Shown: piece by piece, positions 8,723 through 20,013 of the stretch
Layout: each line of letters starts with the position of its first letter
How positions within the stretch are numbered: position 1 is the first letter of the stretch
From: Promicromonospora umidemergens
GTDB lineage: Bacteria > Actinomycetota > Actinomycetes > Actinomycetales > Cellulomonadaceae
DNA length: 64,000 nt
Direction: 5' to 3'
Assembly: GCF_024171995.1 (NCBI RefSeq)
Contig: NZ_JAMTCT010000002.1
Location: 361,458-425,457, forward strand
Notes under the pieces: generated by a model
Database searches by the model: none
What the model was told of the DNA's origin: nothing
Seen by the model: only the letters and a program-made list of their open reading frames with translations
Program-made: the position numbers and the translations under genes

Positions 8723-9361
8723 ATGGACACAGAAGTCACCGAGACAGCGATGTTCTCGACCCACACAGCTGAGACACCGAGCGGCGGGGCGGACCGCAGA
8801 CCCAGGGCGATCGTCGTCATGGGCGTGGCCGGTTCGGGCAAGACGACCGTCGCCGCCCTCCTGGCCGGCCGCCTCGGCGCGTCGTTCGCGGAGGGCGACG
8901 ACTTCCACTCGCCCGCGAACGTCGCCAAGATGGCCGCCGGCCACCCGCTGGACGACGACGACCGCTGGCCGTGGCTGCGCGGGATCCGGGACTGGTTCGC
9001 GGCGGAGCTCGGCGAAGGACGCAGCGCGGTGGTGCCGTGCAGCGCGCTCCGGCGGAGCTACCGCGACCTGCTGGAGACCGCCGGCGACGTGCGGTTCGTG
9101 CACCTCACCGGTTCGTACGACCTGCTCCGCGAGCGCATCCAGGGCCGCGCCGGGCACTTCATGAAGCCCAAGATGCTCGACAGCCAGCTCGCCACGCTGG
9201 AGCCGCTCGCCGACGACGAGCCGGGTACGGCCGTCGACATCGGCCCGCGGCCGGACCAGATCGTCGACGAGGTCCTGCGCCTCCTGGACGAGCCCGCCGG
9301 CGCGCGCGAGCCCGTCGCACCGGCCGCTGCCGGGCCCCGCACCGAGCCCGAGGACCGCTGA
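8723..9361 (+). CDS. gntK: Gluconokinase
   Basis: 212 residues. P-loop MGVAGSGKTTVA, then the gluconokinase signature EGDDFHSPANVAKMAAGHPLDDDDRWPWL and the later VVPCSALRRSYRDLL and GHFMKPKMLDSQLATLE. It phosphorylates gluconate to 6-phosphogluconate, feeding the pentose phosphate pathway. ATG 8723 has GAGG at 8711-8714; ATG 8705 lies within the operator. Short N- and C-terminal extensions (about 30 residues each) are not conserved. Its stop overlaps the gntP start by one base. Confidence 0.95.
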   Translation: MDTEVTETAMFSTHTAETPSGGADRRPRAIVVMGVAGSGKTTVAALLAGRLGASFAEGDDFHSPANVAKMAAGHPLDDDDRWPWLRGIRDWFAAELGEGRSAVVPCSALRRSYRDLLETAGDVRFVHLTGSYDLLRERIQGRAGHFMKPKMLDSQLATLEPLADDEPGTAVDIGPRPDQIVDEVLRLLDEPAGAREPVAPAAAGPRTEPEDR

Positions 9362-10794
9362 TGCTCCACACCGACCTGCTCGCCCAGGGCGCCGTAGCAG
9401 CGGCCGCCCTCCCCCAGGCGGCCGACGCCGCCCCGACGGCCTCAACGCCACAGCTCGTCATCGCCGCGGTGGCCGGTATCGCCGTCATCATCGTGCTCAT
9501 CGTCTGGCTCAAGATGCACCCGTTCCTGGCCCTGGTGCTCGGGTCGGGCGTGCTCGCGGTGACGGCGGGCATCGGCCTCACCGACACGTTCACCAGCTTC
9601 TCCGCGGGCCTCGGGTCGACGGTCGCCGGGGTCGGCGTGCTCATCGCGCTCGGCGCGATCATCGGCAAGCTGCTCATCGACTCGGGCGGCGCCGACCGCA
9701 TCGTCGACACGATCCTCGACCGGACCCCGGCCAAACGACTGCCCTGGGCCATGGCGCTCATCGCCTTCGTAGTCGGCATCCCCCTGTTCTTCGAGGTGGG
9801 CGTCGTGCTGCTCATCCCGGTCGTGATGATCGTGGCGCGCCGCATGCGCACCAACCCCGTCCTGGTCGGCATCCCGGCACTCGCCGGGCTCTCCGCGCTG
9901 CACGGCCTGGTGCCGCCGCACCCGGGGCCGCTGCTGGCGATCGAGGCGCTCGGTGCCGACCTGGGCATCACCCTCGGGCTCGGCCTGCTCGTCGCTGTCC
10001 CGACCGTGATCGTCGCCGGCCCCCTGCTGGCCGTCCCGCTCACCCGCTGGGTGCGGCTCGCGCCGCCGGTCAGCATCCTTGGCATGTCCGACGACGCCGG
10101 CCTGCCGAACGCCACCGCCGGCCTGCGCAAGCCCACCTTCGGCATGTCGGTGCTGGTCGTGCTCCTGCCGGTGCTGCTCATGCTGGCGCGCTCCGTCGTC
10201 GAGATCGCCGGTGCCACCGAGACGGGCTACGGGACCGTGCTGGAGTTCCTCGGCGAGCCGCTCGTCGCCCTGCTGCTCACGGCGCTCTTCGCGCTGTTCG
10301 CCTTCGGCACCGCCGTCGGGCGCACGCGTCAGCAGCTCGGTGACCTGGTCGGCTCGTCGTTCGCGCCGATCGCCGGGATCCTGCTCATCGTCGGCGCCGG
10401 TGGCGGCTTCAAGCAGACGCTCGTGGACTCGGGCGTGGGCGAGGTCATCGCCTCCGGCATCGCCGACGCCGGGATCACCCCACTCCTGGCCGGCTGGCTC
10501 GTCGCCGCGCTGATCCGCATCGCCACCGGTTCCGCCACCGTCGCGACCATCACCGCCGCCGGCATCATGGCGCCCCTCGCCACCGGCCTCGAGCCCACCC
10601 ACGCGGCGCTGCTCGTGCTCGCCATCGGCGCGGGCTCCGTGTTCCTCTCCCACGTGAACGACGCCGGTTTCTGGCTCGTCAAGGAGTACTTCGGCATGAC
10701 GGTGGGCCAGACGTTCAAGACCTGGACCCTCATGGAGTCGGTGCTGTCGGTCGTCGCACTCCTGGTGGTGCTCCTCCTCGGGGCGGTCGTCTAG
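9361..10794 (+). CDS. gntP: Gluconate:H+ symporter, GntP family
   Basis: 477 residues, about 12-14 membrane helices. Family landmarks: PFLALVLGSGVLAVTAGIGL, GLGSTVAGVGVLIALGAIIGKLLIDSGGADRI, GIPLFFEVGVVLLIPV, ALSALHGLVPPHPGPL and the late HVNDAGFWLVKEYFGM. It imports gluconate, which gntK then phosphorylates. A short leader precedes the first helix. The ATG overlaps the gntK stop (TGATG), so the two are translationally coupled; a strong hairpin follows. Confidence 0.95.
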   Translation: MLHTDLLAQGAVAAAALPQAADAAPTASTPQLVIAAVAGIAVIIVLIVWLKMHPFLALVLGSGVLAVTAGIGLTDTFTSFSAGLGSTVAGVGVLIALGAIIGKLLIDSGGADRIVDTILDRTPAKRLPWAMALIAFVVGIPLFFEVGVVLLIPVVMIVARRMRTNPVLVGIPALAGLSALHGLVPPHPGPLLAIEALGADLGITLGLGLLVAVPTVIVAGPLLAVPLTRWVRLAPPVSILGMSDDAGLPNATAGLRKPTFGMSVLVVLLPVLLMLARSVVEIAGATETGYGTVLEFLGEPLVALLLTALFALFAFGTAVGRTRQQLGDLVGSSFAPIAGILLIVGAGGGFKQTLVDSGVGEVIASGIADAGITPLLAGWLVAALIRIATGSATVATITAAGIMAPLATGLEPTHAALLVLAIGAGSVFLSHVNDAGFWLVKEYFGMTVGQTFKTWTLMESVLSVVALLVVLLLGAVV

Positions 10795-10805
10795 GACCCG
10801 CTCCA

Positions 10806-10840
10806 CCGGGGCGGCAGAGCCGCTGGCCCTGCCGCCCCGG
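10806..10840 (+). terminator. Hairpin after gntP
   Basis: Perfect 12-bp stem CCGGGGCGGCAG (10806-10817) with CTGCCGCCCCGG (10829-10840), 11-nt loop, no U-tract. Placed 12 bp after the gntP stop and before ureA. Confidence 0.8.
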
Positions 10841-10896
10841 CCGCCCGGTGCTACGTTGAGCCGGAGATCGAACCGCCGCCGGCGCCGGGAGGTTTC

Positions 10897-11199
10897 ATGT
10901 TTCTGAGCGTGCACGAACAAGAACGGCTGATGATCTACGCGGCCGGAAAGCTGGCGCTGGAACGCAAGGACCGAGGGCTGAAGCTCAACTTCCCCGAGGC
11001 CACCGCCGTCATCACGGGGTTCCTGCTGGAGGGCGCGCGGGACGGCGACTCCGTGGCCGACCTCATGGAAGCCGGCCGGCACGTCCTGGGCCGCGACGAC
11101 GTGATGGAAGGCGTCCCGGAGATGCTCGCCCAGGTACAGGTCGAGGCGACGTTCCCCGACGGCACCAAGCTCGTCACCGTGACGGCGCCGATCCAATGA
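10897..11199 (+). CDS. ureA: Urease gamma subunit
   Basis: 100 residues, the family length. Starts [57 protein letters not shown], the conserved gamma core. It forms the outer part of the (UreABC)3 trimer. Preceded by GGGAGG at about 10887. Its stop overlaps ureB by ATGA. First gene of a tight operon ureABCFGD that hydrolyses urea to ammonia and carbamate. Confidence 0.95.
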   Translation: MFLSVHEQERLMIYAAGKLALERKDRGLKLNFPEATAVITGFLLEGARDGDSVADLMEAGRHVLGRDDVMEGVPEMLAQVQVEATFPDGTKLVTVTAPIQ

Positions 11200-11747
11200 C
11201 CGACCGCAGCGGCAACCCGTTCGCGAACCCGCAGCTCGACCCGGGCCGGCGCCCCACCCGGCAGCAGCACGCCTCGGACGACCCGGGCCGCGACTACCCC
11301 ACGGACGACTCCGACAGTGCGGCACCGTCCCGGTCGTCCGGACCGAGCGGCCCCAGCGAGCCGCGCAGGGCAGGAACCGGCGAACGCCAGGCCGCACGCC
11401 GACAGTCCGACCGGCTGTTGCGGGACGCCGACCCGCTGATCCCCGGCGAGATCCTCCATGCCAAGGACGACGTGCCGATCAACGTGGGGATGCCTGTCAC
11501 CACGATCCGGGTGGAGAACACCGCGGACCGGCCGATCCAGGTGGGCTCGCACTTCCATTTCGCCGAGGTCAACGCGGCGCTGCAGCTCGACCGTCAGGCC
11601 GCGTGGGGGCAGCGGCTGAACGTCGTGTCCGGGGGCTCGGTACGGTTCGAGCCCGGAGCCGCCGAAGAGGTCCAGCTCGTGCCGATCCGGGGCAGACGGA
11701 TCGTCCGTGGCCTGCGCGGCCTGTGTGGGGGGAGCCTCGATGCCTGA
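11196..11747 (+). CDS. ureB: Urease beta subunit with N-terminal extension
   Basis: 183 residues against about 100-110 for most beta subunits. The conserved part begins near residue 80 ([49 protein letters not shown]) and runs to [17 protein letters not shown]. The first about 75 residues are polar and low in complexity, with no recognisable domain. Overlaps ureA by 4 nt and ureC by 8 nt. Confidence 0.92.
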   Translation: MTDRSGNPFANPQLDPGRRPTRQQHASDDPGRDYPTDDSDSAAPSRSSGPSGPSEPRRAGTGERQAARRQSDRLLRDADPLIPGEILHAKDDVPINVGMPVTTIRVENTADRPIQVGSHFHFAEVNAALQLDRQAAWGQRLNVVSGGSVRFEPGAAEEVQLVPIRGRRIVRGLRGLCGGSLDA

Positions 11748-13449
11748 GATCTCGCGCTCCGAGTATGTCGCCTCGTACGGGCCGACCGTCGGCGACCGGA
11801 TCCGGCTCGCCGACACCAACCTCCTCATCGAGGTCGAGGAGGACCTGGGGTCCGGCGGGGACGAGGCGGTGTTCGGCGGCGGCAAGTCGATCCGCGAGTC
11901 CATGGGCCAGTCGGCAGCGACCCGGGCGGAGGGCACTCCTGACCTGGTGGTCACCGGCGTGGTCATCCTGGACCACTGGGGCGTCATCAAGGCGGACGTC
12001 GGCGTGCGGGACGGCCGGTTCACCGCGATCGGCAAGTCCGGGAACCCCGACACGATGGACGGCGTCCACCCGGACCTGGTGATCGGGCCGTCGACCGAGA
12101 TCATGTCGGGCAACGGCCTGATCATGACCGCCGGCACCATCGACACCCACGTCCACCTGGTCGGCCCCGACATGCTGGAGGTGGCCCTGGCCGCCGGGAC
12201 CACGACGGTCCTCGGCGGCGGCACCGGCCCGGCCGAGGGCTCGAAGGCGACCCTCACCACGCCGGGCGCATGGTGGATGGAGCGCATGCTGGAGAGCCTC
12301 GACGGCTGGCCGGTCAACGTCCTGCTGCTCGGCCGGGGCAACACGATGTCCCACGAGGCGATGTACGAACAGCTGCGCGCCGGCGTCGGCGGCTTCAAGG
12401 TCCATGAGGACTGGGGAGCCACCCCCGCCGTCATCGACGCGGCGCTCACCGTCGCCGACGAGTCCGGGGTCCAGGTGGCCATCCATTCCGACACCCTCAA
12501 CGAGGCCGGTTTCGTCGAGGACATGATGCGTGCCGTCGCTGGTCGGACGTTCCACTCCTTCCACACCGAGGGCGCGGGCGGTGGCCATGCCCCCGACATC
12601 ATCCGGATCGCCGGTGAGGCGAACGTGCTGCCCGCCTCGACCAACCCGACCCGGCCGTTCACGGTGAACACCGTCGACGAGCACCTCGACATGGTGATGG
12701 TGGCCCATCACCTCAACCCGCAGGTCCCCAACGACCTGGCCTTCGCCGAGAGCCGGGTCCGGGCCGGCACCATCGCCGCAGAAGACGTGCTGCAGGACCT
12801 CGGCGCGCTGTCGATCATGTCGTCCGACGCCCAGGCCATGGGCCGGATCGGCGAGGTCGTCATCCGGACCTGGCAGACCGCCCACCAGATGAAGAAGCTT
12901 CGCGGCTCGTTGCCCGGCGACGGGCACGCCGACAACCACCGCGCCCGGCGGTACGTCGCCAAGTACACGATCTGCCCCGCGGTGGCCCACGGCCTGGAAC
13001 AGGAGATCGGCTCCATCGCGGTCGGCAAGCTCGCGGACTTCGTGCTCTGGCAGCCGGCTCTGTTCGGGGTGCGTCCGACAGCCGTGTTCAAGGGTGGCTT
13101 CGCCGCGGTGGCCGCGCTCGGCGATCCGAACGCCTCCATCCCGACGCCGCAGCCGGTGTCCGAGCGGCTCGGGTTCAGCGTCGGCACCCGGACGGCCGCC
13201 GCGACCAGCTTCGCGTTCGTCTCGGAGGTCGCGATCGAGGACAAGCTGGCGGAGCGGCTGGACATCGACCGGCCGCTGGTGGCCATCGCGAACTGCCGCG
13301 GACGTACCAAGGCCGACCTGCCGGAGAACACCGCCCTGCCGCGGATCGAGGTCGACGCCAACACGTACGCGGTGACGGTCGACGGCGAGCTGATCGAGCA
13401 CGAGCCCGCGAGCCATCTGCCGATGGCCCAACGCTACTTCCTGTTCTGA
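11740..13449 (+). CDS. ureC: Urease alpha (catalytic) subunit, Cys-to-Ala flap variant
   Basis: 569 residues. Nickel ligands and catalytic residues are visible: His137/His139 (THVHL), the carbamylated Lys220 ([10 protein letters not shown]), His222, His249 (AIHSDTLNE), His275 ([13 protein letters not shown]), His323 and Asp363 ([12 protein letters not shown]). The usual flap motif MVCHHL reads MVAHHL, so the mobile-flap cysteine (Cys319 in Klebsiella numbering) is Ala322, codon 12703-12705. Other positions also differ from common ureases ([18 protein letters not shown]), pointing to a divergent lineage. In Klebsiella that cysteine is not essential and its Ala mutant keeps substantial activity, so the enzyme is probably functional. 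RBS GGGGGGAG precedes ATG 11740. Confidence 0.94.
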   Translation: MPEISRSEYVASYGPTVGDRIRLADTNLLIEVEEDLGSGGDEAVFGGGKSIRESMGQSAATRAEGTPDLVVTGVVILDHWGVIKADVGVRDGRFTAIGKSGNPDTMDGVHPDLVIGPSTEIMSGNGLIMTAGTIDTHVHLVGPDMLEVALAAGTTTVLGGGTGPAEGSKATLTTPGAWWMERMLESLDGWPVNVLLLGRGNTMSHEAMYEQLRAGVGGFKVHEDWGATPAVIDAALTVADESGVQVAIHSDTLNEAGFVEDMMRAVAGRTFHSFHTEGAGGGHAPDIIRIAGEANVLPASTNPTRPFTVNTVDEHLDMVMVAHHLNPQVPNDLAFAESRVRAGTIAAEDVLQDLGALSIMSSDAQAMGRIGEVVIRTWQTAHQMKKLRGSLPGDGHADNHRARRYVAKYTICPAVAHGLEQEIGSIAVGKLADFVLWQPALFGVRPTAVFKGGFAAVAALGDPNASIPTPQPVSERLGFSVGTRTAAATSFAFVSEVAIEDKLAERLDIDRPLVAIANCRGRTKADLPENTALPRIEVDANTYAVTVDGELIEHEPASHLPMAQRYFLF

Positions 13450-14181
13450 TGGGCACTGTTCAGACGGGCACCCCGATGGCCGACCTGACCGGGCTCCCCG
13501 CCCTGATGCAGCTGGCCGACGGGCGTTTCCCCACCGGCGGGCACGCACACTCGGGCGGGTTCGAGGCCGCGGCCCAGCGGGAAGGTATCAACGACCTACC
13601 GGCGATGGAGGAGTTCCTGATCGGCCGGTTGCGGACGACCGGCCTGGTCGCCGCGGCGTTCACTGCCGCGGCCTGTCAGTACTTCCACCAGGCGATGGCA
13701 GCCGACCAGGGGGCGAGCCTGCTGGACCGGCTGGCGCCGCTGGGCCGGGAGCTCGACGCGCGCACGCCGTCGCCGGTTCTGCGCACGGTGTCGCGGCGCC
13801 TGGGCCGTCAGCTGATCAGGACCGGCCGGGTGGTCTGGCCGCATCAGGGACTTGACCGGCTCGCCAGCGTTCCCGGCCAGGGCGTGCACCAGCCGGTCGG
13901 TCTGGGAGCCGTGGCGGCGGCAGCCGGCCAGCCCCCCGCGCACGCGGCGGTCGCGGCGGCGCAGGAGTCGATCGCCGGGCCGGCCACCGCCGCGGTCCGG
14001 CTGCTGGGCCTCGACCCGTTCGCCGTCAACGCGGTCGTCGCGCGGCTGGGCGCCGAGGTCGTCCGGGTCGCGTCCGAAGCAACCGGGCCGGCCGACGGCC
14101 CGGCGTCCGCCCTGCCGGCCAGTGCCGGATACCTGCTCGACGTCTCGGCGGAGTTCCATGCGACCTGGGAGGTGCGTCTCT

Positions 14182-14192
<11 letters not shown>
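13449..14192 (+). CDS. ureF: Urease accessory protein UreF
   Basis: 247 residues, all-helical. [23 protein letters not shown] near the N-terminus is the UreF signature, and [16 protein letters not shown] lies in the middle. UreF docks with UreD and UreG on apo-urease and gates nickel insertion. The start overlaps the ureC stop by one base (TGATG); a second in-frame ATG at 13482 would also fit. Its 3' end overlaps the proposed ureG start. Confidence 0.92.
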
Positions 14193-15029
<837 letters not shown>

Positions 15030-15030
<1 letters not shown>

Positions 15031-15836
15031 TGCGCGCGCACGCGAAGCTCGGGGTACGGCTGCGTCCGGGCGCCCAGGACACGCCGCGGAGCCACGTGTC
15101 CCGGCTGCGCTCGCACGGGCCGCTGGTGCTGCGGCCCACCGGCGAGCGGCTGCCCGGCTGGTTGTCCCGGTGGGGGGCCGACCCGGTCGACGGTGTGACG
15201 GTCCGGCTCGCCGCGGGCGCTGCCGGGCCGCTGGGCGGCGACCACTGGCGGCTCGACGTCGAGGTCGGCGACGGCGCGGCCCTGCAGCTGGGTGCGGTCT
15301 CCGCGTCCCTGGTGCTGCCGGGGGCGCATGCCGCCCGGTCGCTCAGCGAGACCACGATCTCGGTGGGCGCTGACGCGATGCTCGTCTGGTCGCCCGCCGC
15401 CCAGATCGCGGCGGCGGGCTGCCGGCACGCCGGGCTCAGCCGGATCGACCTGGCACCGGGCGCTCGGCTGTGCGCCCGGGAGGAGGTGGTGATCGGTCGG
15501 TACGGCGAGGAGCCCGGCGACTTCGCCCAGCGGCTGCGGGTCACCCGCAGCGGCGAGGCGCTGTACGACCAGGAGCTGGCGGTGGGAGCCGCGTCCGCCG
15601 GCTGGAACAGCCCGGCGGTGGTCGCCGACCGGAAGGCACTCGGCTCGATCGTCGTCGTCGATCCCGCGACCACGAACCTCGACCTCTTCACGGCCGCGGT
15701 CTCCCCGGACGTGCCGGACACCGCCGTCATGCGGCTGGCGCCCGATGCGGTGCTCATCACGAGTCTGGCGCCGGACATGATCAGCCTCCGTCACCGGCTG
15801 AGCACGACGTTCGCCGGCTTCGCTGCGACGCGCTGA
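15030..15836 (+). CDS. ureD: Urease accessory protein UreD
   Basis: 268 residues. RPTGERLPGWLSRWGADPVDG, GDHWRLDVEVGDGAALQLGAVSASLVLPG and RIDLAPGARLCAREEVVIGRYGEEPGDFAQRLRV are typical of actinobacterial UreD. It is the scaffold that binds apo-urease and UreF/UreG during nickel loading. ATG 15030 overlaps the ureG stop (TGATG). The stop codon lies in the first bases of a perfect 23-bp hairpin. Confidence 0.92.
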
Positions 15837-15890
15837 GTGCGGGGTATCTGCTGGGTCCATGGTCGCTGACCCAGCAGATACCCCGCACTC
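15835..15890. terminator. Perfect 23-bp hairpin between ureD and the glycosidase gene
   Basis: Arms 15835-15857 and 15868-15890 are exact reverse complements (starting GAGTGCGGGG, ending CCCCGCACTC) around a 10-nt loop. It begins on the last bases of the ureD stop codon and ends 16 bp before the stop of the convergent minus-strand glycosidase gene, so it can terminate both transcripts. No U-tract on either side. Confidence 0.88.
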
Positions 15891-15905
15891 ACCGTCCGGC
15901 TCGGG

Positions 15906-18900
15906 TCAGTCGCAGTCCACCGGCGGGTAGGTGTGCTCCGTCGTGACGCCGGCCGCCGTGACCGTGACGGATCCGGCCGCCAGCGCCGACGAGCGCGCTG
16001 GGAAGGTCTGGCGCCAGGTGCGGCCCGGCGCCAGGTGCTCGGTCGAACGGTTCCCGAGCTCGCCCGACACCCGCACGTCGAGCCGCTCGCCCGTGACGTT
16101 CTTGGTGCTGACGACCAGGAAGGCACGCGGCCCTCGGCAGACGCCCTCCACGGTGGTCTTGACGGCCTCGGCCCGCTGCGCCGCCGCCAGCGGCGACACG
16201 GTGATCCGGTCGACGACCGGTGCCCAGCGCGACCGCAGCGGGAAGTCCGGCCAGACGTCCGACGCGAAGGTGCTGCCGTCGAAGTTCGGCGCCTCCTGCG
16301 AGCTCAGCGTGATGGTGTTCTCGCCCTTCTCGAGGTCGAGCACGACGGTCTTCTCCCAGAAGCTGTTCTCGTGGAACGAGTGCGGGAAGAGCACAGGGGC
16401 CGACTCGCCCCCGTTCACCGAGATGTCCGCCCGCCGGGCGATCGGGTCCGGGTTGTAGTGCGACGCGGGCGACTGCTCCGGGTTCGAGTACCGCAGGACG
16501 ACGGCGTGCGGTCCGGTCCGGTCGGTGTCCACCCGGAACGTCAGGGTGTTGCCGTTGCCGGGCTCTCCCCCGACGTCGGTCACTGCCTTGCCGCCCTCGG
16601 CGAGGGAGAAGCCGGACACCGCGGCGGAACCCGCGAGCTCGGCGTCCTCGGCCTGGTACTCCGCCGCCGCGAGCGCCCCGGACCCGGGGGACGTCGTCAG
16701 CCGGTCGACGACGACGCCGTCGGCGCCGCCGGTCACGACCACCTTGTTCACGCCTCCGGACAGGTGTGCGGCCACCTCGTGGGTCCGCGCCGCCCGGCTC
16801 GGTGCGAGGTCGAGGACGTCGCGGCCGTTCACCGCGAGCGTGCCGCTGGCACCGCTGGCACCGCCGAGGGTGTCGACGCTGAGCGTCGCTTCCCCGTCGG
16901 TCGCCCCGTAGAGCCAGAACGTGGCGGTCTCGCCCTCGGCCAGCTCGACGCCGCCGGCGCCGGAGACCTCGGCCGGGTCGACACCGTCGGGCGCCTCGTA
17001 CAGCGCCCGCCCGCCGTCGAGCGTCGCGTGCTCGGCCTCGTACACGGACGTCTCGGCATCCGGGCCGGGCAGGGCCAGGGTGATGCGGTCGACGATCGCG
17101 TCGCCCTGCGTGGCGCCGCTGCCGTCGAGGCTGCGTGCGGCGAGCGAGATGGTGTGCGTGCCCGCCGTGAGGTCGACGGTCGTGTCGGCGTGGTCCCAGA
17201 CCACCCACTTGTAGCCGAGCGGCAGGTGGAGCTCCTGCTCCGCGTCGTCGTCGACCCGCACGAACACGTTGGTCGGGCCCTGCTCCGCCACGGCCTCGAA
17301 GGTGTTCTGGCTGTTGGCGAAGACCGACAGGTCGTAGGTGCCGTCCTGCGGCACCGTGACCTCGAAGTCCAGGACGAGGTCGGAGCCGGTGCGCAGGCCG
17401 CTGACGTCGTACCCGCCGGAGGTGTAGAACTTGCCCACGTCGGCCGGCGAGCCCTCCGGGCCGTTCAGGCTGTAGCCAGAGCCGGTGTGGGTGGCGTCCT
17501 CCGCCTCGTAGCTGCCCTCCCAGGTCGTCGGGGCCGTGCTGGTGGCCTCGCCGACGCCCGCGGGCGTCACGACGATCTCGTAGGCCGACGACTCCCGCAG
17601 GAGCGGCAGCGACTCGCCGTCGAACTCGACGACGACCTTCCCGTCGGTCACCGGCATCGTGGTCTCGGCGAGGTGGCGCGGCTGGGCGGAGTCCCCGAGC
17701 TGGCCGGTCCAGGGGATCTCGCGCACGGTGACGCGGACGTCGTCGCCGAAGACGTCCTCCGGGACGTTCACGAGCTCGACCGGGGCGGCACCGTCGGACC
17801 CGCCGACGATGGTGCGCGCCATAGCCCGCTCGGTGTCCAGGGTGGCGACACCCTGCAGCGTGTAGTTCTCGCCGGGGAACGGCGGCGTCACCTCGACGGT
17901 GTGCCCGCTCATCTGGGCGTACGCGTTGAACAGCCACCACTGCCCGTTGCCGCGGTCGGACTGGACCGCGGAGTCGGAGAGGTTGCCGTCGATGTTCCAG
18001 TACGCGATGTCGGCGTCGACCTTGGAGTCCTCGATCGCCGAGATCCACTGGATCATCTGCCCCGGCACCGACGTGTGGTAGTTGAACGCGTACTCGTTGA
18101 TGTTGACCGGCAGCTCGGTGCCCTCGTGCTCGGTACCGGCGAAGACGTCGGCCTCCCAGCCGCGGTAGGTGGCCACCGACTCGCGGATCTTCTCCGGGTG
18201 GGACAGCTCGTGCCAGGTCATCACGTCCGGGACCGTCCCTGCCTCGACGGTGTGCTCGAGGTAGCCCTTGACCTGGCCGTAGAGGATGCTGGTGTTCGGC
18301 CCGGCGATGCGCGCCCCGGGCATCCGGTCCTTGATGACCGCGTGGACCCGGTCCCAGGCGGCGAGGTAGTCCGTCGGGTCGTCGAGCCACGACGTGCCGT
18401 CGTAGCTCCACTGCCCGGTCCCGAACATGTTGCCCTCGGGCTCGTTGAACGGGACGAAGACGACGTTGTCCTGGTACTCGGCAGGCATCTCCAGCACCTG
18501 GTCGACCTGCGTGGCGATCTTGTCCACGAAGGTGTCGAGCTTCTCCTGCGGTGTGTCGCCCGGCCACTCGTACGGGAAGCCGCGGTGGATGTCGGTCATG
18601 TAGATGTAGACGTCGCCGTCGGTGGCGTCGGCGAGCGGCCGGACGACCTCGAGCGCGTCGGCGCCCGGGTGCTGGGGCCCGTCCTGCGCCTTGGTCGAGA
18701 CGGTCCGGATCCCCATCCCCTCGATGAGGTTGTCGCTCGGCAGCCCGTCGCCGTAGAGCCCGTACAGCGTGCCGGACGCGCCGCCGTGGAACGCCCCGGT
18801 CGCCGAGCCGAGGTCGACCCGCAGCTCACCCCTGTGCACCGTGATGACGGCGGTCACCGGCGTGCCGGCGGCGTGACCCGAGACGGTGAGCTCGCCCGGC

Positions 18901-19895
18901 TGCGCGTACTGCGCCGGGTCGATCTCGTCCCAGACCACCGGCACCGCGCGGTCGTAGCCGTCGGTGTAGGAGGCACGCACCGCCTCGGGAAGGTCGGGCG
19001 CGGCCGCGACCGTCGTGCGCACCTCGAAGGTGTCCTTCGTCAGCTCCACCATGTCTGGCCTCTGTTCCACGAGCTGCGCCACCTGCTCGGCGCTCAGCGC
19101 GGCCTGGTACAGGCGGAAGTCGTCGATCGCGCCGTCCAGGAGCGGGTCAGGGTAGAACGACTTGCCGAGGTAGCCGGCCGACTGCGCGGCATCCGTGAGC
19201 AGGTCACCGGCTGCCACGGCGGACGGAGCCGAGCCGACGGCCACACCGTCGAGATAGGTGGTGAGCTCGTCGGCCGCCGTGTCGAGCGTGACCGTGAGCG
19301 TCACCCAGTCCTCGGCACGCAGCGGGCCGTACCCACCGACCTGCGCCTCGCCGCCACCGCCGTTCGTGGTCAGGGCGGTACGCAGGCGCCCGTCACCGTT
19401 CGACGGCGTGGCGAACAGGTAGCGCGTCGAGTCCGTGCCGAGGTCGAAGACCCGCTGCCACGCCCCGCCGGCGCCGTCCCAGCGGACGCGCGCCGACACG
19501 GTGAGGTCCGTGGCGCCCTCCAGGGCGGCACGCGGGATCGTCACGTACCCGCCGTCCGCCCCACCGGGCAGGTCGAGCGCGGTGCCGCCGCCCTCGGCGT
19601 CGACCGGGCTCGTGGTACCGGAGATCGCACCGTCCAGCCCGTTCCCCGACGCATCGGGCACGACGTCGCCGGCGACGTCGTCCATCGTGTAGTGCAGGTG
19701 CGGCGCGGGCAGCTCCTGCTCGGCCGTCCGCGCCGTCGTGCCAGTGGTCGCGGTGACCGGAGCCGCGAGCGCCGCGCCGGCCGTGCTGCCGGCGAGGGCC
19801 AGCGTCGCGAGGGCCGCGACCGCGGTGCGCAGGGATCTGCGCCGGGCGGGCCCGCGCGCGGGGGCTCCGCTACTGCTTGAAGGTGTCGTGCTCAT
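15906..19895 (-). CDS. Secreted multidomain glycoside hydrolase (LamG, TIM-barrel, CBM domains)
   Basis: 1329 residues with a signal peptide (RRR then hydrophobic core, AALAA near 45). Domains by inspection: LamG/concanavalin-like about 62-280, Ig-like (Big_4 type) about 290-355, a clan-A-like TIM barrel about 355-785, then three beta-sandwich modules that open YEAED (about 796), YEAEH and YQAED, resembling CBM6/35. The barrel has FVPFNEPEGN (Glu485 as likely acid/base) and VNINEYAFNYH (Glu601 as likely nucleophile), a GH39/GH-A pattern, but no family can be fixed by eye. No sortase motif. A LacI operator lies about 120 bp upstream, linking it to the importer locus. It probably releases pentose-containing oligosaccharides outside the cell. 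Confidence 0.85.
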   Translation of the reverse strand: MSTTPSSSSGAPARGPARRRSLRTAVAALATLALAGSTAGAALAAPVTATTGTTARTAEQELPAPHLHYTMDDVAGDVVPDASGNGLDGAISGTTSPVDAEGGGTALDLPGGADGGYVTIPRAALEGATDLTVSARVRWDGAGGAWQRVFDLGTDSTRYLFATPSNGDGRLRTALTTNGGGGEAQVGGYGPLRAEDWVTLTVTLDTAADELTTYLDGVAVGSAPSAVAAGDLLTDAAQSAGYLGKSFYPDPLLDGAIDDFRLYQAALSAEQVAQLVEQRPDMVELTKDTFEVRTTVAAAPDLPEAVRASYTDGYDRAVPVVWDEIDPAQYAQPGELTVSGHAAGTPVTAVITVHRGELRVDLGSATGAFHGGASGTLYGLYGDGLPSDNLIEGMGIRTVSTKAQDGPQHPGADALEVVRPLADATDGDVYIYMTDIHRGFPYEWPGDTPQEKLDTFVDKIATQVDQVLEMPAEYQDNVVFVPFNEPEGNMFGTGQWSYDGTSWLDDPTDYLAAWDRVHAVIKDRMPGARIAGPNTSILYGQVKGYLEHTVEAGTVPDVMTWHELSHPEKIRESVATYRGWEADVFAGTEHEGTELPVNINEYAFNYHTSVPGQMIQWISAIEDSKVDADIAYWNIDGNLSDSAVQSDRGNGQWWLFNAYAQMSGHTVEVTPPFPGENYTLQGVATLDTERAMARTIVGGSDGAAPVELVNVPEDVFGDDVRVTVREIPWTGQLGDSAQPRHLAETTMPVTDGKVVVEFDGESLPLLRESSAYEIVVTPAGVGEATSTAPTTWEGSYEAEDATHTGSGYSLNGPEGSPADVGKFYTSGGYDVSGLRTGSDLVLDFEVTVPQDGTYDLSVFANSQNTFEAVAEQGPTNVFVRVDDDAEQELHLPLGYKWVVWDHADTTVDLTAGTHTISLAARSLDGSGATQGDAIVDRITLALPGPDAETSVYEAEHATLDGGRALYEAPDGVDPAEVSGAGGVELAEGETATFWLYGATDGEATLSVDTLGGASGASGTLAVNGRDVLDLAPSRAARTHEVAAHLSGGVNKVVVTGGADGVVVDRLTTSPGSGALAAAEYQAEDAELAGSAAVSGFSLAEGGKAVTDVGGEPGNGNTLTFRVDTDRTGPHAVVLRYSNPEQSPASHYNPDPIARRADISVNGGESAPVLFPHSFHENSFWEKTVVLDLEKGENTITLSSQEAPNFDGSTFASDVWPDFPLRSRWAPVVDRITVSPLAAAQRAEAVKTTVEGVCRGPRAFLVVSTKNVTGERLDVRVSGELGNRSTEHLAPGRTWRQTFPARSSALAAGSVTVTAAGVTTEHTYPPVDCD

Positions 19896-20013
19896 CGTTG
19901 AGTGCCTTCCTTCTCATCGTGGTGGAACGGGGATCGTGGGTGGAACGGGGATCGGCCAGGTGGCCTGCGTCTTCGAGATCGGCCGGTTGCTGGATCAGCT
20001 CCTTGAGATCGGT

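Noticed and set aside
15933-19880. Very long open frame on the plus strand opposite the secreted glycosidase
   Set aside because: Composition is Arg/Gly/Val-rich without domain features; it is an antisense artefact of high GC codon use. The minus-strand protein has a signal peptide and catalytic motifs.
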